Shown here: one piece after another, positions 1 through 12,500 of the stretch
How positions within the stretch are numbered: the first letter of the stretch is position 1
Layout: every line of letters begins with the position of its first letter
NCBI GenBank assembly: GCA_014338405.1
Contig: JTDE01021441.1
Coordinates: 1 to 64,000 of the forward strand
Direction of reading: 5' to 3'
Origin: Paragonimus skrjabini miyazakii
Lineage: Eukaryota; Platyhelminthes; Trematoda; Plagiorchiida; Troglotrematidae
Length of the DNA stretch: 64,000 nt
Position numbers and translations under genes: made by a program
The notes under the pieces: generated by a model
Databases searched by the model: none
What the model was told of the DNA's origin: nothing
Seen by the model: only the letters and a program-made list of their open reading frames with translations

Positions 1-3000
1 TTGCAGGAGTTATTGAAACCCCTACTTCAGAAGAACGCCGTCCCCTGGTGTCTCCACATTGCCCCACAGTTGGTCCGAGAGTGTAACGGACAACCCGAGT
101 AGAAACAGCCGACTTGCATGCTACAGTAACCCATACAGTGCTGAAAAAACATATGCAAGAAATATCGGTTGGAACTACTTTTGTGTGACCCTACTGAGCA
201 TGTTCTAGTTTTCACAACCAGTCCAGAAGAAGCTACAACCAATATTGGGAAGTCATGTTGTAATGAAACGATAAATCAAACAGTAAGCTGTAAGTGGGAC
301 TTTGAAGCAGTAAAAAGACAGCTTTTTGACCTTAGCGAAAATAGTTGGTACATGAATGGTGAAGTCATAGTTGTGAAATAAAGTGGCATTTAGATGTTTG
401 ACAGAAGTAAACCTGGGAAAAAATTTCCCATTAGAAAGAAACTTTCTGTAACTGACAGGTCAATTGTGATAACGTTTAAGAAGGGATATTAAAACATCCT
501 GACATTTAGGAATATCAAGGGCGGTTATATGCAAACTAGGTCATTTGGTTAGTACTGAAATGCAAACCCGCTATAATTTTTTTATTGGCGTGTTTGAACA
601 CGAACAAAACGGGAAATCTCTCACAAGAAGGAATACATCATGTAATATGCAATTCTGTTACCTGTTTTGTTCAACTGGTGGCCATTCTTCAGTAACACAT
701 ATGCGTTCTAGACTTGCGTGTATAGTATACTATTGTTGTGATCCAAGAACGCGGATGGCATAAGGGTTGGCTATTCGACAAAGCAACACATGGCTAAGCG
801 TTTAGACAAGACTAGAAACAAAACCACTCATTTGCACGCGGTATTTGGCCCAGACCGTCTCGGTTGCCGCAGATGTTAATGCTCGGTTCTTTTAAGTAGC
901 AGGGACCATTATGGGCGATGCTGCACTCTGAAGTTCCTTCCAGCATTTTTCCTGTGGCTTGTACGATGTCAAAATATTTGCTCTGGTCCTACTACTGAAT
1001 AGCAGTGGTATGAGTAGTATATACATGAGACTTACGAGTGTTCTAAGTCTCTGGTTGGTCATTTCGATGCTACCATCAACTTTGGTGATCAACTCTTTTG
1101 GGATCAATTCCAGTGGAGCAGCGTCTAACTCTGTATCTCAACTTAAATTGTATGGACCGATTGAGGTGTGTGCACTGGGTCATTTTCGTGGGTAGGACAG
1201 AAAGGCAATTAACATAAATTAAACAGCAACCTGCTTCGGTCAGAATGACTGAGATTGCGCAAACAATTTAATGAGCGAAATCGGTGTCATCATCAATTGC
1301 GCATCACCTTCTCACCTTTGTCCTCTAGGTCAAACAAAAAAACCCAGCACTTGAGGATTGTTCACACTTACTGAGACTGGTCGAATTCACAAATGAATGA
1401 AAGTCAGTGTAGCCGATTTCAAACATCAAATTACTGTAAGAACATATTGCAAAGCAATCTAGCATAGTGCCTACAAAATGATCGTTTTTGCCTTACAGTG
1501 TTAATATCTGATTTTACCGTCAGCTTATATCCAATGGTGAGCGACTTTCTCACGTTTTGTTATGAAGTAAAATCAGTATTACATCTTCGAAATTTCTGAC
1601 TGTGGCACCCAGACCCTTACCCAAATCTTCTGCGCGATAATGAGGTGTACAGGTGGAAACACAGCCATGCAGCGCAAACCGCCTATGGCAACTATGGCCG
1701 CAGGCGCCTGTTGGCTTGTTTACTGTGATAGACTGATACAAACACTCATACCACTAACTGAATTGCGCGATAGGGACGGGGAGCCATCTGGTGGTTAGCC
1801 TGGGAATCACTAGTTAGTTTGCACTCGATGAGGTAGGCTCTGTAGTTGGTGATATAGTTGACCGACTGAAGTTTCCACTTGGAAAGTTCGTTAAGCACTG
1901 TGTATCAGAATGGGTGATAACTAAGTCGACTATTCCGATCCCATCTTGTTTCACTCAGATATTCATGTGATTGTTCCTTCAAGAGATGGTGGCTTCCAAC
2001 TCTGAGTCACGTTAGATGTACCAGACTACCAAGATATAATTATTATTGTTTGGTACAAGTTTCTGGCGCACCCACTCAACTGTTATAGACTCGGTAATGT
2101 GTATCCATTCTGCATTAGAGGTATGCAAATAAAGGTTTCATACATCTGCACATGCTTTTCACACATTCAATACAACTTCCCAAAATACGTATCTGGATAA
2201 GCTTTTTCCTTAACTGCACTGTTCAGTTATCGACTGCCAGGCAGGTTAATGGATGTGTTACTGTCTACAATTGCAGCAATATTGCTGGGTAGCTTGCTGA
2301 AAAATAGTCAGATCAAAAGTACATGGGGGATAAACTGTACACAGAAATGTAAGTAAGCAGATGCAAACCATGTGTCTGAACTATTAGTAACCACTGTACT
2401 GACAGTCTGATCTTGTCCACAGTGTCTCATTCCGTTAAATATCGTTGGGTTACAGAAATTAGATCAAGCCATAAAGCCTTGATTCATTGGGAATCTGTAT
2501 AATGCATTCGCAATGAGAGGATTTGACAGAAAGTGGACTCCGAGGAAGTAAGTTTGTGATCTGTCTTTGAGAACTTCCAAACGTTCGGATAGTTCGTTAT
2601 TGCCCGTTAACAGCAATTGTAACCCGTTCATTGAGTAGTGCTCAAAGATACCCATCCAGGGTTTGTCTATACTCAGAAAATTGTCATTATGTTACTTTGT
2701 AATTACTTGATGTCAAAGCATGCATTGATCCATCCGTTTTGCTTATGTTTTCATGAAAGTCTCGCTCACTCTATGTGTGATTTGTTTGAAGGCATTTTTC
2801 ACCCCTCGTCACTATATTTTGGCAGCCAACAGTGTTTGTGTGTTTCTCAGTTGGTTACACTATTCGCTGATAGATTTTCCCGGTATTTTTTGAAGAACTC
2901 ATGCTCTTAAACAGAATAACAAAATTTTCAGTCCCAAACGGTCGCATTACAAAGATATATATCTCTATCCATTTAAAAACAGGCGGATAGCCGTTATCTT

Positions 3001-3012
3001 TTACTCCCTGAC
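1..3012. other. No recognised gene
   Basis: Only frames of 60-90 codons occur, with no recognisable domain. I see no named repeat. Confidence 0.5.
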
Positions 3013-3243
3013 CTATCTCAGTGTTGATTTAATTCTGTAGGTATACCCACACATTTCTGCACGCCTACACCTGAACTCAAGATTTTCTGGTGGTCCGTTG
3101 TCTAGATATAAATGTGGAGCTTCCTGAAATCGACTAGCAATACACATTGAACGAATGACTGCACAACAGTGTGGACATTTGTGTTGTTTTGCTGATACAT
3201 CATTAATTACAAAATGATACGCTTCATTTCCCAGTTCAAACAT
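3013..3243 (-). CDS. Small Cys-rich ORF, possible zinc-ribbon protein or exon
   Basis: A 76-residue frame runs from ATG (MFELGNEAYHFVINDVSAKQ) to a stop. It contains CPHC near residues 23-26 and CRRAEMCGYTYRI near residues 59-71, an arrangement of CX2C and CX5C about 32 residues apart that would suit a zinc ribbon. The composition is more protein-like than most chance frames here, with balanced charged and aromatic residues. I do not recognise the family. It lies about 18 kb downstream of the kinase, just left of the family C hairpin at 3355. It could be a short single-exon gene, an exon of a longer minus-strand gene, or a relic of a mobile-element protein. No convincing promoter or poly(A) site was seen. 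Confidence 0.35.
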   Translation of the reverse strand: MFELGNEAYHFVINDVSAKQHKCPHCCAVIRSMCIASRFQEAPHLYLDNGPPENLEFRCRRAEMCGYTYRIKSTLR

Positions 3244-3464
3244 TACAACTCGTACATTTTATAATTCTATTATAGCTGGACATGTGATGACGTCGATAAC
3301 TAGCAGTTAACCTTTGTATGAGGCAATTTATTGACTTGAATTGAAGTGAGTATGATATCCGCACCAAATTTTGTACGAATGAAGTCAAACAGTTTGGGCG
3401 TCGTGTTTAACATGTTATTGATAAATGGATTGAGAATAACACAACGTTATGAGCAAGTTGTAGT

Positions 3465-3505
3465 ACTCTATGTTTCAACCACCTCGGATGGCCTTCCTCA
3501 GGAGT
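3465..3505 (-). ncRNA. Hammerhead-like motif, family C
   Basis: On the minus strand: ACTC, CTGAGGA (fits CUGANGA), an extra A, a stem II formed by GGCCATCC and GGTGGTT, GAAA, CATA and GAGT. Stem I ACTC/GAGT pairs. In related copies stem III is the 4-base palindrome ACGT with cleavage after GTA. The extra base before stem II is unusual. Confidence 0.55.
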
Positions 3506-3533
3506 GTTGTAATCGTGTGATTTCGATTACAAC

Positions 3534-3574
3534 ACTTCTGAAAAAGGCCACCCGAGGTGGTTGAAACGTAGAGT
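3534..3574 (+). ncRNA. Hammerhead-like motif, family C, core damaged
   Basis: The right arm has the same layout with stem II GGCCACC-CGA-GGTGGTT, GAAACGTA and GAGT, but the core reads CTGAAAA instead of CTGAGGA. Confidence 0.45.
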
Positions 3575-5169
3575 ATTACAACTTGCTCATAACGTTGTGT
3601 TATTCTCAATCCATTTATCAATGAAGTGAGTATGTTCCAAGTACTAGTCAGGTTTTAATGATAACTTGTGTGACCAGACGTTAGAAGTTTCCCTGCACAT
3701 TATGATTAATGCCCTTTCTCTTAAGAAAGCACTATCCTCAGTAATTCGCAAACTATCGACACTTGTGTAAATACCACTTTTGTGTGTAAGTATAAGTGCG
3801 CTTAACTGGTGATAACAGTGTGCTGAAAGATACTGCATAGCCACTTGTCAACTATAGTTACGTAAGCAAACAGTTTGCCGATAAGTTGGATCAGCAATCC
3901 AGTCTAATCTACCTACACACATTCTTAGGTGATGTATACGCCGTAAAGATACCAGGGGATACTGATTTCTAAGGAGACAATCTTCAGAACACTAACCTAT
4001 CACGCGAGTGTACATCAAAGACTCGGTACGTAGTGATGCTGATTTTAGTAACAAAATTCCAGTTAGCTATTGTTAGTTGAACGCATACGATACACATTGT
4101 ATCGTTTGAAAAGGTTTCTATTAGGGTTCTTCGTTTTTAAATGCACTGCAACAATCATAAAAGGAAGCGTTATGCTTGATAGAGATGGCTGGGGCACGAC
4201 ATGCTACCACTGAGATGAAAGGAAACGTTCGCGAATTTTATCCTCCTTTAATCTTTTGTCAATTTTTGTCGGTGATTTCTGTGTCCACCTAGAGACCACT
4301 TTCATGTGTTTTACAGAATCAATGACTCACGCCTGTTGTGAAGAATGTTAAGCCAAGTGGATATATGCGACAGAGTTTCATTTAATCAAAGTCATTGCTA
4401 GCAAATAGTTACAGAGTGGTGTTCAGTTTGTATGAAACCAAAATCCCTTACTACTTATCAGTTAAACAGAAGTAGATGGCAGCATTTTCTTGGTTAGGTT
4501 TTTTTCGCTGTGACTGGATCCGCTAACAAATTTGGTCAATGACGGTTAGTGAACTGTACTCACAAGCCGTTTTGGTTGAACATTTCCAAGTGATAAGTCG
4601 GTGATGTTTCGGATGCTTCAGACGCGCTAGCCCTACAATCACGCAGAGTAGGGTACATCTCCCGGTTGGGACGATCACCTATGACTGATCGGTTCCAGTT
4701 AACGAGAGAAGGAAAACAAAACAGCTAAGGAAAGTAGCCACCTGTTTTGTTTGAAAATTTAATTGGGGAATGGAATTCGAGTTTAGCGATTCTCGTTGAA
4801 ACGAGGAAGCTGAAAAAGACCATAGATATATAATGCGTTATTACATATACATGTATGCAAAAATGAAAACTGCAGACTGTTGTGGATGACACACAGCTTA
4901 TTATTTGCATAGTTGATGGATGCGGGTCACCTAGATGACCATTATCAGGTCATCCCTGTGGTTTTTAAATTCCGGGTCATCTCACAATAGTCTTTTACTT
5001 GGTGCCAAAATCCAGTCTTCTGTATACACAAAAATCGTAAAATCTTATCTCCTATGACCATCGATCGTAATATCAGAGGGGCGAGTGCCAACGTCAGTTT
5101 CATGACATAGCCGCATACAGATCGCCATACTAGGCTTGGCTATTCGTCTTCTAACTTCAGTGTTTTGGA

Positions 5170-5430
5170 TGAGACGAAATCGTGAAAAATCAGGGCTTCG
5201 GATAGATTCTAACGAGCGACAGAAAACATGCCCAAACGCAGCAAGCGCTACGAAGCCAAATTGTGAGCTCGGAAATTTTAGATTTGGATTATGTTATCCG
5301 TCCCACTGTTTCATATGGAATCCAGCAAATGATCGAGGGATCGACTAGTCCAGCACCATTTCTCGAACGGTTCACGCTGGAATTCACCAATGTCACTGTT
5401 GAGCATAGAACTTATAGTACTGATAAGCAA
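5170..5430 (-). repeat. Family B repeat copy
   Basis: On the minus strand it aligns with 23400-23640: GCTGGATTCCATATGAAACA, GTGGGACGGAT, ATTTCCGAGCTC and a decayed T arm followed by GAAGCCCTGATTTTTC. It is a single unit, more mutated than the copy at 23286. Confidence 0.6.
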
Positions 5431-7888
5431 TACTAATGAGCAGGAAGTGTTATGTTTCACAGTACACCATGTCGCAAGTAACACATATGTGCACAATCAG
5501 GCGTACCAAGAATAATGTCTATTTTTGTACGAACTTGACAGACGGTTTCATGTTGAGTCATGGATGGCTAACGTCAGTTAAAAGGGTTGGGGACTAGTCA
5601 CCGGTGAGGAAGTGTGCGCGTAGTGCAGCGAGAGCCATTCAATGATGACGCGCGAACAGTCAATCACACAGAACACGTCATGCAAATTCTTCTACCACTC
5701 TGGATGCGCTATTCAACTATGATTTTTGAGAGTATTTTACCGGTCAAACATCAGGCATGTTTGTGAAATTTCTGGCTCCCTACATAGCCCCTTAGAAGGG
5801 CTTGGTGTTTACAGTCCTTTCATCTAATTGAGAATCTGCCGCGCGCCCACCATTATTGACCGAGTTTTGTTCATGATGTACTGAGAGATGTCAACCAGAT
5901 TACTAACGATATAACGGTTTCCACAAGGCACATGTGAGAAAGAAGTGGCGTCCTCGCTTTTATTAGGTTCTCACCCAATCACATCTGACAGTATCGAAAC
6001 GAGTGTTAGTATCGTTGGATTTATTCGCGATAAAGCATTAGAGAAGTAAGTAATGCGGGCGCGGATTAGAAGCTATTCGAACTCCAGAGTTGCAAGTCGT
6101 GTTGGTGACAGGAAAACATATGTGATAAGAGATGAAATGGAAAGCGACTAAGTGCTAGTACCATGATGAATGAAGTGCTGAATCAATTCATGTGAAAATG
6201 GTGGAGTTAAAAAAAGGACGTGCGAAAATTTCTTATTTTCTAGGTGTAACTGATTTTCTGTTTCGTGGAAAACGTCAAGTACTGCATGTAACTATATGAA
6301 TACAGACTTACTATAAAACTATTCGGATACTGCACTTTAAATACGGATATAATAGCCGCCAAAATTGAAGGTTTGGACGGTGGTAGTTATATAACGGCCT
6401 TACCTGGTGTGTCAGTGGAGAGTGCGTTGACAACCAAAGGTTGGATGGCTGACCACAAAGAACTTAACTGCACGATGCCTTTGTGAAATTAATATTCAGC
6501 TTTGAAGGGATCAATATTGATATTCTCGTGTTTCGTTAGGAAATTTACGATATGAACACAATCTTTCTTTTCAACAATTTTTGACTGATTCCCATAACGT
6601 TACAGCAGAGAACGTTGTTGACCAACCACAACATACGTGCACACTGGAAACTTAAGGGACAAAATCTGCGGTCTTGATTCCGCGTATCAGTCGAATGGTG
6701 ACTACACTGATCAGCAGTATATGCTTGAGGCTGTCCGTGGCAAGCGAGAAATAGCCCACAAATAGACGCAGTGATTGGCTGTTAAGAACCTCGACGTTGG
6801 ACATATTAATAGAAAACTTGAGGGCCACTCGAGGACTTACTGTGTCCGTTGGCAGGGTCACTGCTCGTTGGATAAGACCGGTTATACTGATCACCGCTTT
6901 GGGCTGCTGATAAAAGCGTTCAACCGACCTGTTCTCAGATGGACCGTAACTAACAGTGACCATTTTAGACTTGCAGGTCGGAATTCATCGCCACCTTTGT
7001 GGGGGAGTCTTACGATACGTCTCAATGTTCGACTAACATTTTAAAAACCGTTTAGGTGGTCAAGTTAGGAAGTAGTATGTTTTCGGATTTAAGTGAAAAG
7101 ATTGATCGTCAGGATATGCTACGGCATATTACTAGATGGTGGCAGATATCATCAAACACATTCAATAAGCCAGTAAAAACTGACAAACGTCGGTTATTAA
7201 CGGCCTGTATGTGACGATGTATTTTAGCTTACAGATAAGTTAACGGAAACATACCCGAATTCGGTCATCTGTTTGCATTCCAGACGGAAAATATTTGACA
7301 GAAAGAAGTGAGAGTCGCCATGACCACGATATCGTAATGGGCAATTTTTTGCAATATTGTGAACATCTATAATCTAAACACAGCCAGGTCCACTGGACAT
7401 AAATGTGCAGCGCAAACACAGCACAAAATTGTACCGGCAGATACTGGTGGGTGTCAACCGGTAAGGTACAATGCTGGCTAATGGCAGAAAGTGCCGAAAT
7501 CGGCCTCTAACCTTACCAGATGACAATAGGTGTTGTGTCGGCCGGGTTGAAGCCATCAAGTGCTGATGCTCCCAACACAGCATCAATCTCAGTGTTGTTG
7601 TTTTCACAGATTTGTCGTACGTCTAAAAATAGTGTGAAACGAAGTTTACATTGTCAAACTTCATGCGGGTGGAACGATTGTGGAAGACAAATCTGGTAAT
7701 TTATGATCAATGTAACTCACAAATTTTGACAGCATATTGAAAGTGACAGACCGCTTAGGGATAACTGACAACTTACAACCGAACGCGTTGTACTTAAGTT
7801 CCATTGAAGGTGAACATTTAGGAAGGAAAACAAGCGGTGTCGGGAACTGGTTATTGCCTCTGACTTATCAACACTTATAGATACTTTC

Positions 7889-8178
7889 AAGTAGAACATC
7901 ACCCACAAATGATCGCAGACTTCGCATTCAGATAAACGTTTCGGCTAGTCCACTTCTAAAAGAAGCACCAGACTCGAGTTTCGTTCTTATTAGTGCTCGT
8001 CAGTGGTGCATATCCTTACCACGGATATAAATAACCGAGAACTAAGACTCTGGCCACGCTGTTCATGAGGCAAACGTGTTTACCAATGCGCCATTGACCT
8101 CACATTAGGCACGACCGAATTATCATATGCGGACAGTCAACCACTTTCGCTTGTGGATAATGATCAGATATTGATACT
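7889..8178 (-). mobile_element. Family A hammerhead-bearing tRNA-derived repeat
   Basis: It shares with other copies the tail (ACATCACCCACAAATGATCG), the ribozyme, the tRNA-like segment (GTTTACCAATGCGCCATTGA on the plus strand, equal to an A box on the minus strand) and the upstream part (CCACTTTCGCTTGTG). The tRNA-like segment has decayed in the B box. It lies outside the kinase gene. Confidence 0.75.
7965..8009 (-). ncRNA. Hammerhead ribozyme motif with compensated stem I, family A
   Basis: Stem I is GCACCA with TGGTGC, both strands changed relative to GCACTA/TAGTGC so that pairing is kept. The core CTGACGA and GAAA, the palindromic stem III ACTCGAGT and the GTC cleavage triplet are intact. 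Stem II (GCACT-AATA-AGAAC) has decayed, so activity is doubtful. Confidence 0.75.
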
Positions 8179-9140
8179 TCAGCGTTCAGATCGATATAAT
8201 GCAGCGAAAGTATGGTAGTTACTGCATTCTTAACGCAAACGAGCAATTTTATATCGGCTGCTCATGACTTGGTCTCTCAGCTGAGACGACTATGTAACAG
8301 GTTGACTAAGATTGTGTGCAGCTAGCCCACTGTGGAAAAAACTGTAAATAGTGATTGTCCACTTAGTCAAAGTGATGGATGGCAACGAATATTGTAGGAT
8401 GCGGAAATTCTGGAATATCCCGACTATTAATGGTAAGTGGCAGAGTGGTATGCTGTGCTATGAACTTCAAAGCAGATTGACTGAAAGTGCACTTATCCGG
8501 ATTAAACGCTGCACTGAAGTTTGCCAGTCTATCGACGGGTTGGCTCAGATAAGTCTGATGCTCTTCCTCAATGACTTCTACAAGTAAAAGGTCGTCGGAA
8601 TGGGAGGGACTAAGTGCAATCCCCGGGTCACATACTCATTGGAGCGCCTTTTGATTCGTACAGCATTTTATAACTCTACAGCGGTATACGTAAAACTTCA
8701 CACCGACCAAATGGAATGATAACGGTCGTTCAGTAATATCCAGGTGAGTGTCTTGCAGCTGCTGATAAGCGCGAAGCACATAAGTTTTCAGAAACACTCC
8801 TTGAAAAGCCAACTGAAATGACAGGTTTGTGGGATGATAAGTCTGTAGGGCAAGTTAAGTAGTGGAAAATGGATGGATTTCTGCATGGTCGAAGCTTCTC
8901 AGTTTTTGGCATGACCATCTTTTAGGATATTCGATTGAAAGGGCGTGCCTCAGCGAATGTGCTACTGCTCAACACGTGTTTCAGCAGACCTAGCTGTGGA
9001 TCGGCGGAAACAAATCGATAACCTTTCAGTTACGTAATTACATGAATTTACATGGTCAGAACTTGACTACACAACAATACCTGGAAGTGCGCAGGTCAAA
9101 AGCCTAGTAACGGAACCCGCCCTGTTTAATCGATCTGTAA

Positions 9141-9565
9141 CTGTTGGTTAGGGTCTATGAGAAGGTCGCTATGCTGGAGAAGGTAGGTGCTGGTAATCGC
9201 CATCTTGATGTTAATGATCATGGTGATTCAACTAAACAGTCTTCGCAAATCAAGACGTCAAGCCTGCAAAAGAGCCAACCATCCATTTTGATTGAGCTTT
9301 AGTTGTTCGCGCGGAGATTCACGTTAACGGGCTTGTATAACTAGTGTAATTCAAAGGAGATCTCGCTAATCTTGACACTTACATTGATGAGACAACAAGC
9401 TTTCGATTCGTAATTATTAAAGAGGACCAGACCGCTAGTCAAATTACCTACGCTCGTATTAACCAGATGATGGCTGCCTTGTTTATGGAACAGCTTAACG
9501 GTAGAAGGCAGTCTGCCTTATTGAGTCCATTTACCGTTCGGTTGTGGTCGATTGGGTGCATATAG
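9141..9565 (+). pseudogene. Broken intronless coding stretch of unknown function
   Basis: Two frames give long, coherent, non-repetitive peptides in succession. The first (9141-9302) contains YEKVAMLEKVGAGNRHLDVN and QKSQPSILIEL before a stop. The frame then shifts by one base: ALVVRAEIHVNGLV follows, and after two in-frame stops it gives FKGDLANLDTYIDETTSF, FRFVIIKEDQTASQITYARI and NQMMAALFMEQLNGRRQ before a stop at 9565. The join across a frame change plus stops, without splice sites, suggests a decayed processed copy or an old element protein. I do not recognise the family. Neither frame has an upstream start consistent with a whole gene. Confidence 0.35.
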
Positions 9566-12500
9566 CTTCATTCGGCAGCTGTGTCGTCCAGTAAAATAGT
9601 TAAGCTTCACACGGAACGTTCCGTTGTCAGTGAATGGGACTTTTTGTTAGGTTATCTATTTATGAGGTTAGGGTTGCGATCGTGCACTCATTAGCGAGAA
9701 CAAAATGGAAGATGGGAATTCCCCAGGTGCGGTTGGCTGTACTGGCGGAGTGCACCACCGTGGTGACTAAATAAACTATGTGAGTGTTTCGTGTGTTTCA
9801 AGACGGACATCGGATTCACATCGAATTTTGTACTTCCTCTCACTGCGCTGTATTCGCTGACCGTCACATGTTGCAAACGAGCTGCGGGGGTCAACAATTA
9901 CGGAATTTGTCATGCTTAGTAGGTGGACAATTCGGTGTCAATTGAACAACCTAACGAGCTTAACTACAGTTGTTATCAATGACTTGTAACTCTTAGCGAA
10001 ACCTGCTAACGTTAGAAAATCGCACACATTATCAGCGACATGAGGTGAAATTATAGCAAGCATATGATTATAATGGATTAATTCGGATACAGTTTGACGA
10101 AACGCGAACGTATCTTCTAAGTGAGATAATCGTGAATTGTGGTCGTTCACCTTAAACGACAGAAGGCCCAGCTAATATATAGCTAGATAGCCTGATAAAT
10201 GCTCTCCTAACAATATTAGTAACAAGGAAAATTAGATAATTTTGAATCATGTGTAATTTATGGAGGTTTCAACTGGTTAATTGCAAAAGACAGTTGCAAA
10301 AATAATTCAAACGAGCACACCAATCGGGTGCATTACGTAGAAAGTCGACAACGACAAATAGACTTGGAATCAGATGCAACGTAAAAAAACGGTTGTTGAT
10401 AAAAACTGGGGATCTGTTAATCTACACATACAAACAGTCTCATGATACGTTTCGAAAGACTGAATTTGGTCAGCTAGGTTAAAGGTCGCTAGTTGACAAG
10501 CCGTTTATTCGGAACTGTGTGTACTGCGATCAGCACCACACGTGATTAGCAAACAAATTCATATCTCAGAAAACATACGAACTTTCTAAGCAAATCAAGT
10601 GCAAAGGAGAACTGCAATTCTTGGAACCATTTTATGCCTCAGATCGAAAGCGTGGCACTGAAACCTCCAGGTCTCTAAAGGTCTAAAGTGTTTGCGATTA
10701 TCGAAGATTATTTACTACTGTAATACTTCATGTATTCTTCCCCTTTGTGAGATTGCCTCGGATTGTTCACGTATCTGTACATTCCGTCCTTGTGATAATC
10801 CTTCTCTTTTTTGAAAATTTGGTAGATGTGAGAGTCACACCATAATAGATACAACTGATAGGAGTGAACCCCTGCATAATATTCACGGGATAATGAGTAG
10901 TTTCTCAACAACTCGCATGCAGCAGCACATACACTTCCAATTCACTAAAATGGGTAGAAGTTCAACTACGTTTCCTTTTAAATTTGTCTACAAAGTTGGT
11001 TGAGAAGGTTTGCTTTTTTAGGCTGGCAAATAAAATGTATTTGTTTGGAAAGGTATAATAATTTTATCGGTAGTGGTCAAGGTACTTGGGTGGAGACATT
11101 CGAAGACAAGCACATGGACTTTTATTTCTGTTTTAGCTTTAGGTACGTCCGGTGCTTTTAACTGAACTTCGGCAGCTGCATATTTTACAAGGTTCGTGTG
11201 GCGAACATCTTGCTATGTCTCCGTTTGGGTATGCCTTTCAAAAATCTCAGTGTGATTCAAAAGACCCATGGCTTTAAGGTAAAATACAATGCCAGTAGGT
11301 TGGAGATTTTTATCGCGGTTGCGACAATTACGTCGGAATCGAAACAATAAAATTGCATGGGTAATCAGCAATTAAAACGTACCGTGGAATTGTTCCTTGT
11401 TGTGTTACACAACCGTATAGTGTCACACTATCCACTTTCCTAGTTTGACATGAAACGATCGAATCATTCAATAATTTGTAACACCTTCTGAAAGTGTGGG
11501 TAATCACAGAATGGAACAGCAGCAGTTATGGTCTAGTGTTTGACGAAAGAGTATCTCACACTATCACCGGAAACATTTGACTTGTAATATCTGTTAGAAA
11601 TATCATCTGGGAGCTTGTAAGCTTACTTGTGCACCAAACTCTAGCAGTCACTCTTATGAACTCACAGATGTTCCAGTGCATTTTCACGTACAGTTTTTGT
11701 GCACTGGAGCTCATTTACAAATCGCATGAAACAGTGCGGTTTTCATATAGGCCCAGTTACGGAAGTGACATGCTTATCCGCTCCATCTATTGTAGAAGAG
11801 ATCTTCAATGGCGTCGTGATATTTCTCGGACATTATAATCAAAATTCTAACAGAATAAATGACAAAAAACAAAAAGTCATCACCTGTCAGAATTGCACAC
11901 AGATGAAGTTTTTGCAGTTCTGTTACAGATGCCGTTATTTTTGTACGTTTGTTCTCGAAACAGACTGATCTAGTGTCATTTGAAGGATTAGATCAAATCT
12001 TGAGAGCCTATATTGCCGCATCCAAGGATACGTAAGCGCAGGACGTTGCTGCAGTAATGGTTTAGCTGCTTACAGATTTTGCTGCTGAATGGTTAGGACC
12101 TTCCATCATAAAATGTAATCGTAAACTATCAGTTGCATTCTTTACAATGCGTAATGCTTCCGGAGATAGAATTGAGACAAAATACAACTGATCATAAGAA
12201 GCTTAATTGTTCAAAGACCTTCGAAAGCCAGATGCTTGAAATTTTCCCGGAAAGGGGTTATAGTTCTATCACCTAGTTACTTGATTGTCTAAGGCCTCGA
12301 AAAAAGACTGATAACATTTAGATCAAGAGACTGATCTATGCATCTCAAAAGATGAAGATTCAGTATTTAATTCTTCACAACTTCAGCGAACGAAATGAAA
12401 ATAGCTATAAATTTGGTTGTACGGTTGATCCGTGCGTAAAAATTCAGCTTAAGCGAAAAATTACGCTAGGTAGGAAAACTGAATACGTGAAGATTTACAG

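Larger units (their letters stand above)
3342..3634. mobile_element. Family C foldback element with hammerhead-like cores
   Basis: TGAAGTGAGTATG at 3342-3354 and 3622-3634 is a 13-bp target-site duplication. Inside, 3418-3515 and 3525-3620 are inverted arms with about 95% identity and a short loop around 3516-3524. The right arm ends TTGTGTTATTCTCAATCCAT then TTATCAA, the family 3' end. Each arm carries a hammerhead-like motif. A short direct copy lies at 39235. Confidence 0.8.
3635..9140. other. Non-coding apart from family B (5170) and family A (7889) copies
   Basis: The longest frames (6652-6963 minus, 6775-7044 plus) overlap each other and match nothing I know. The rest is AT-rich DNA with no structure I could identify. 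Confidence 0.45.
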
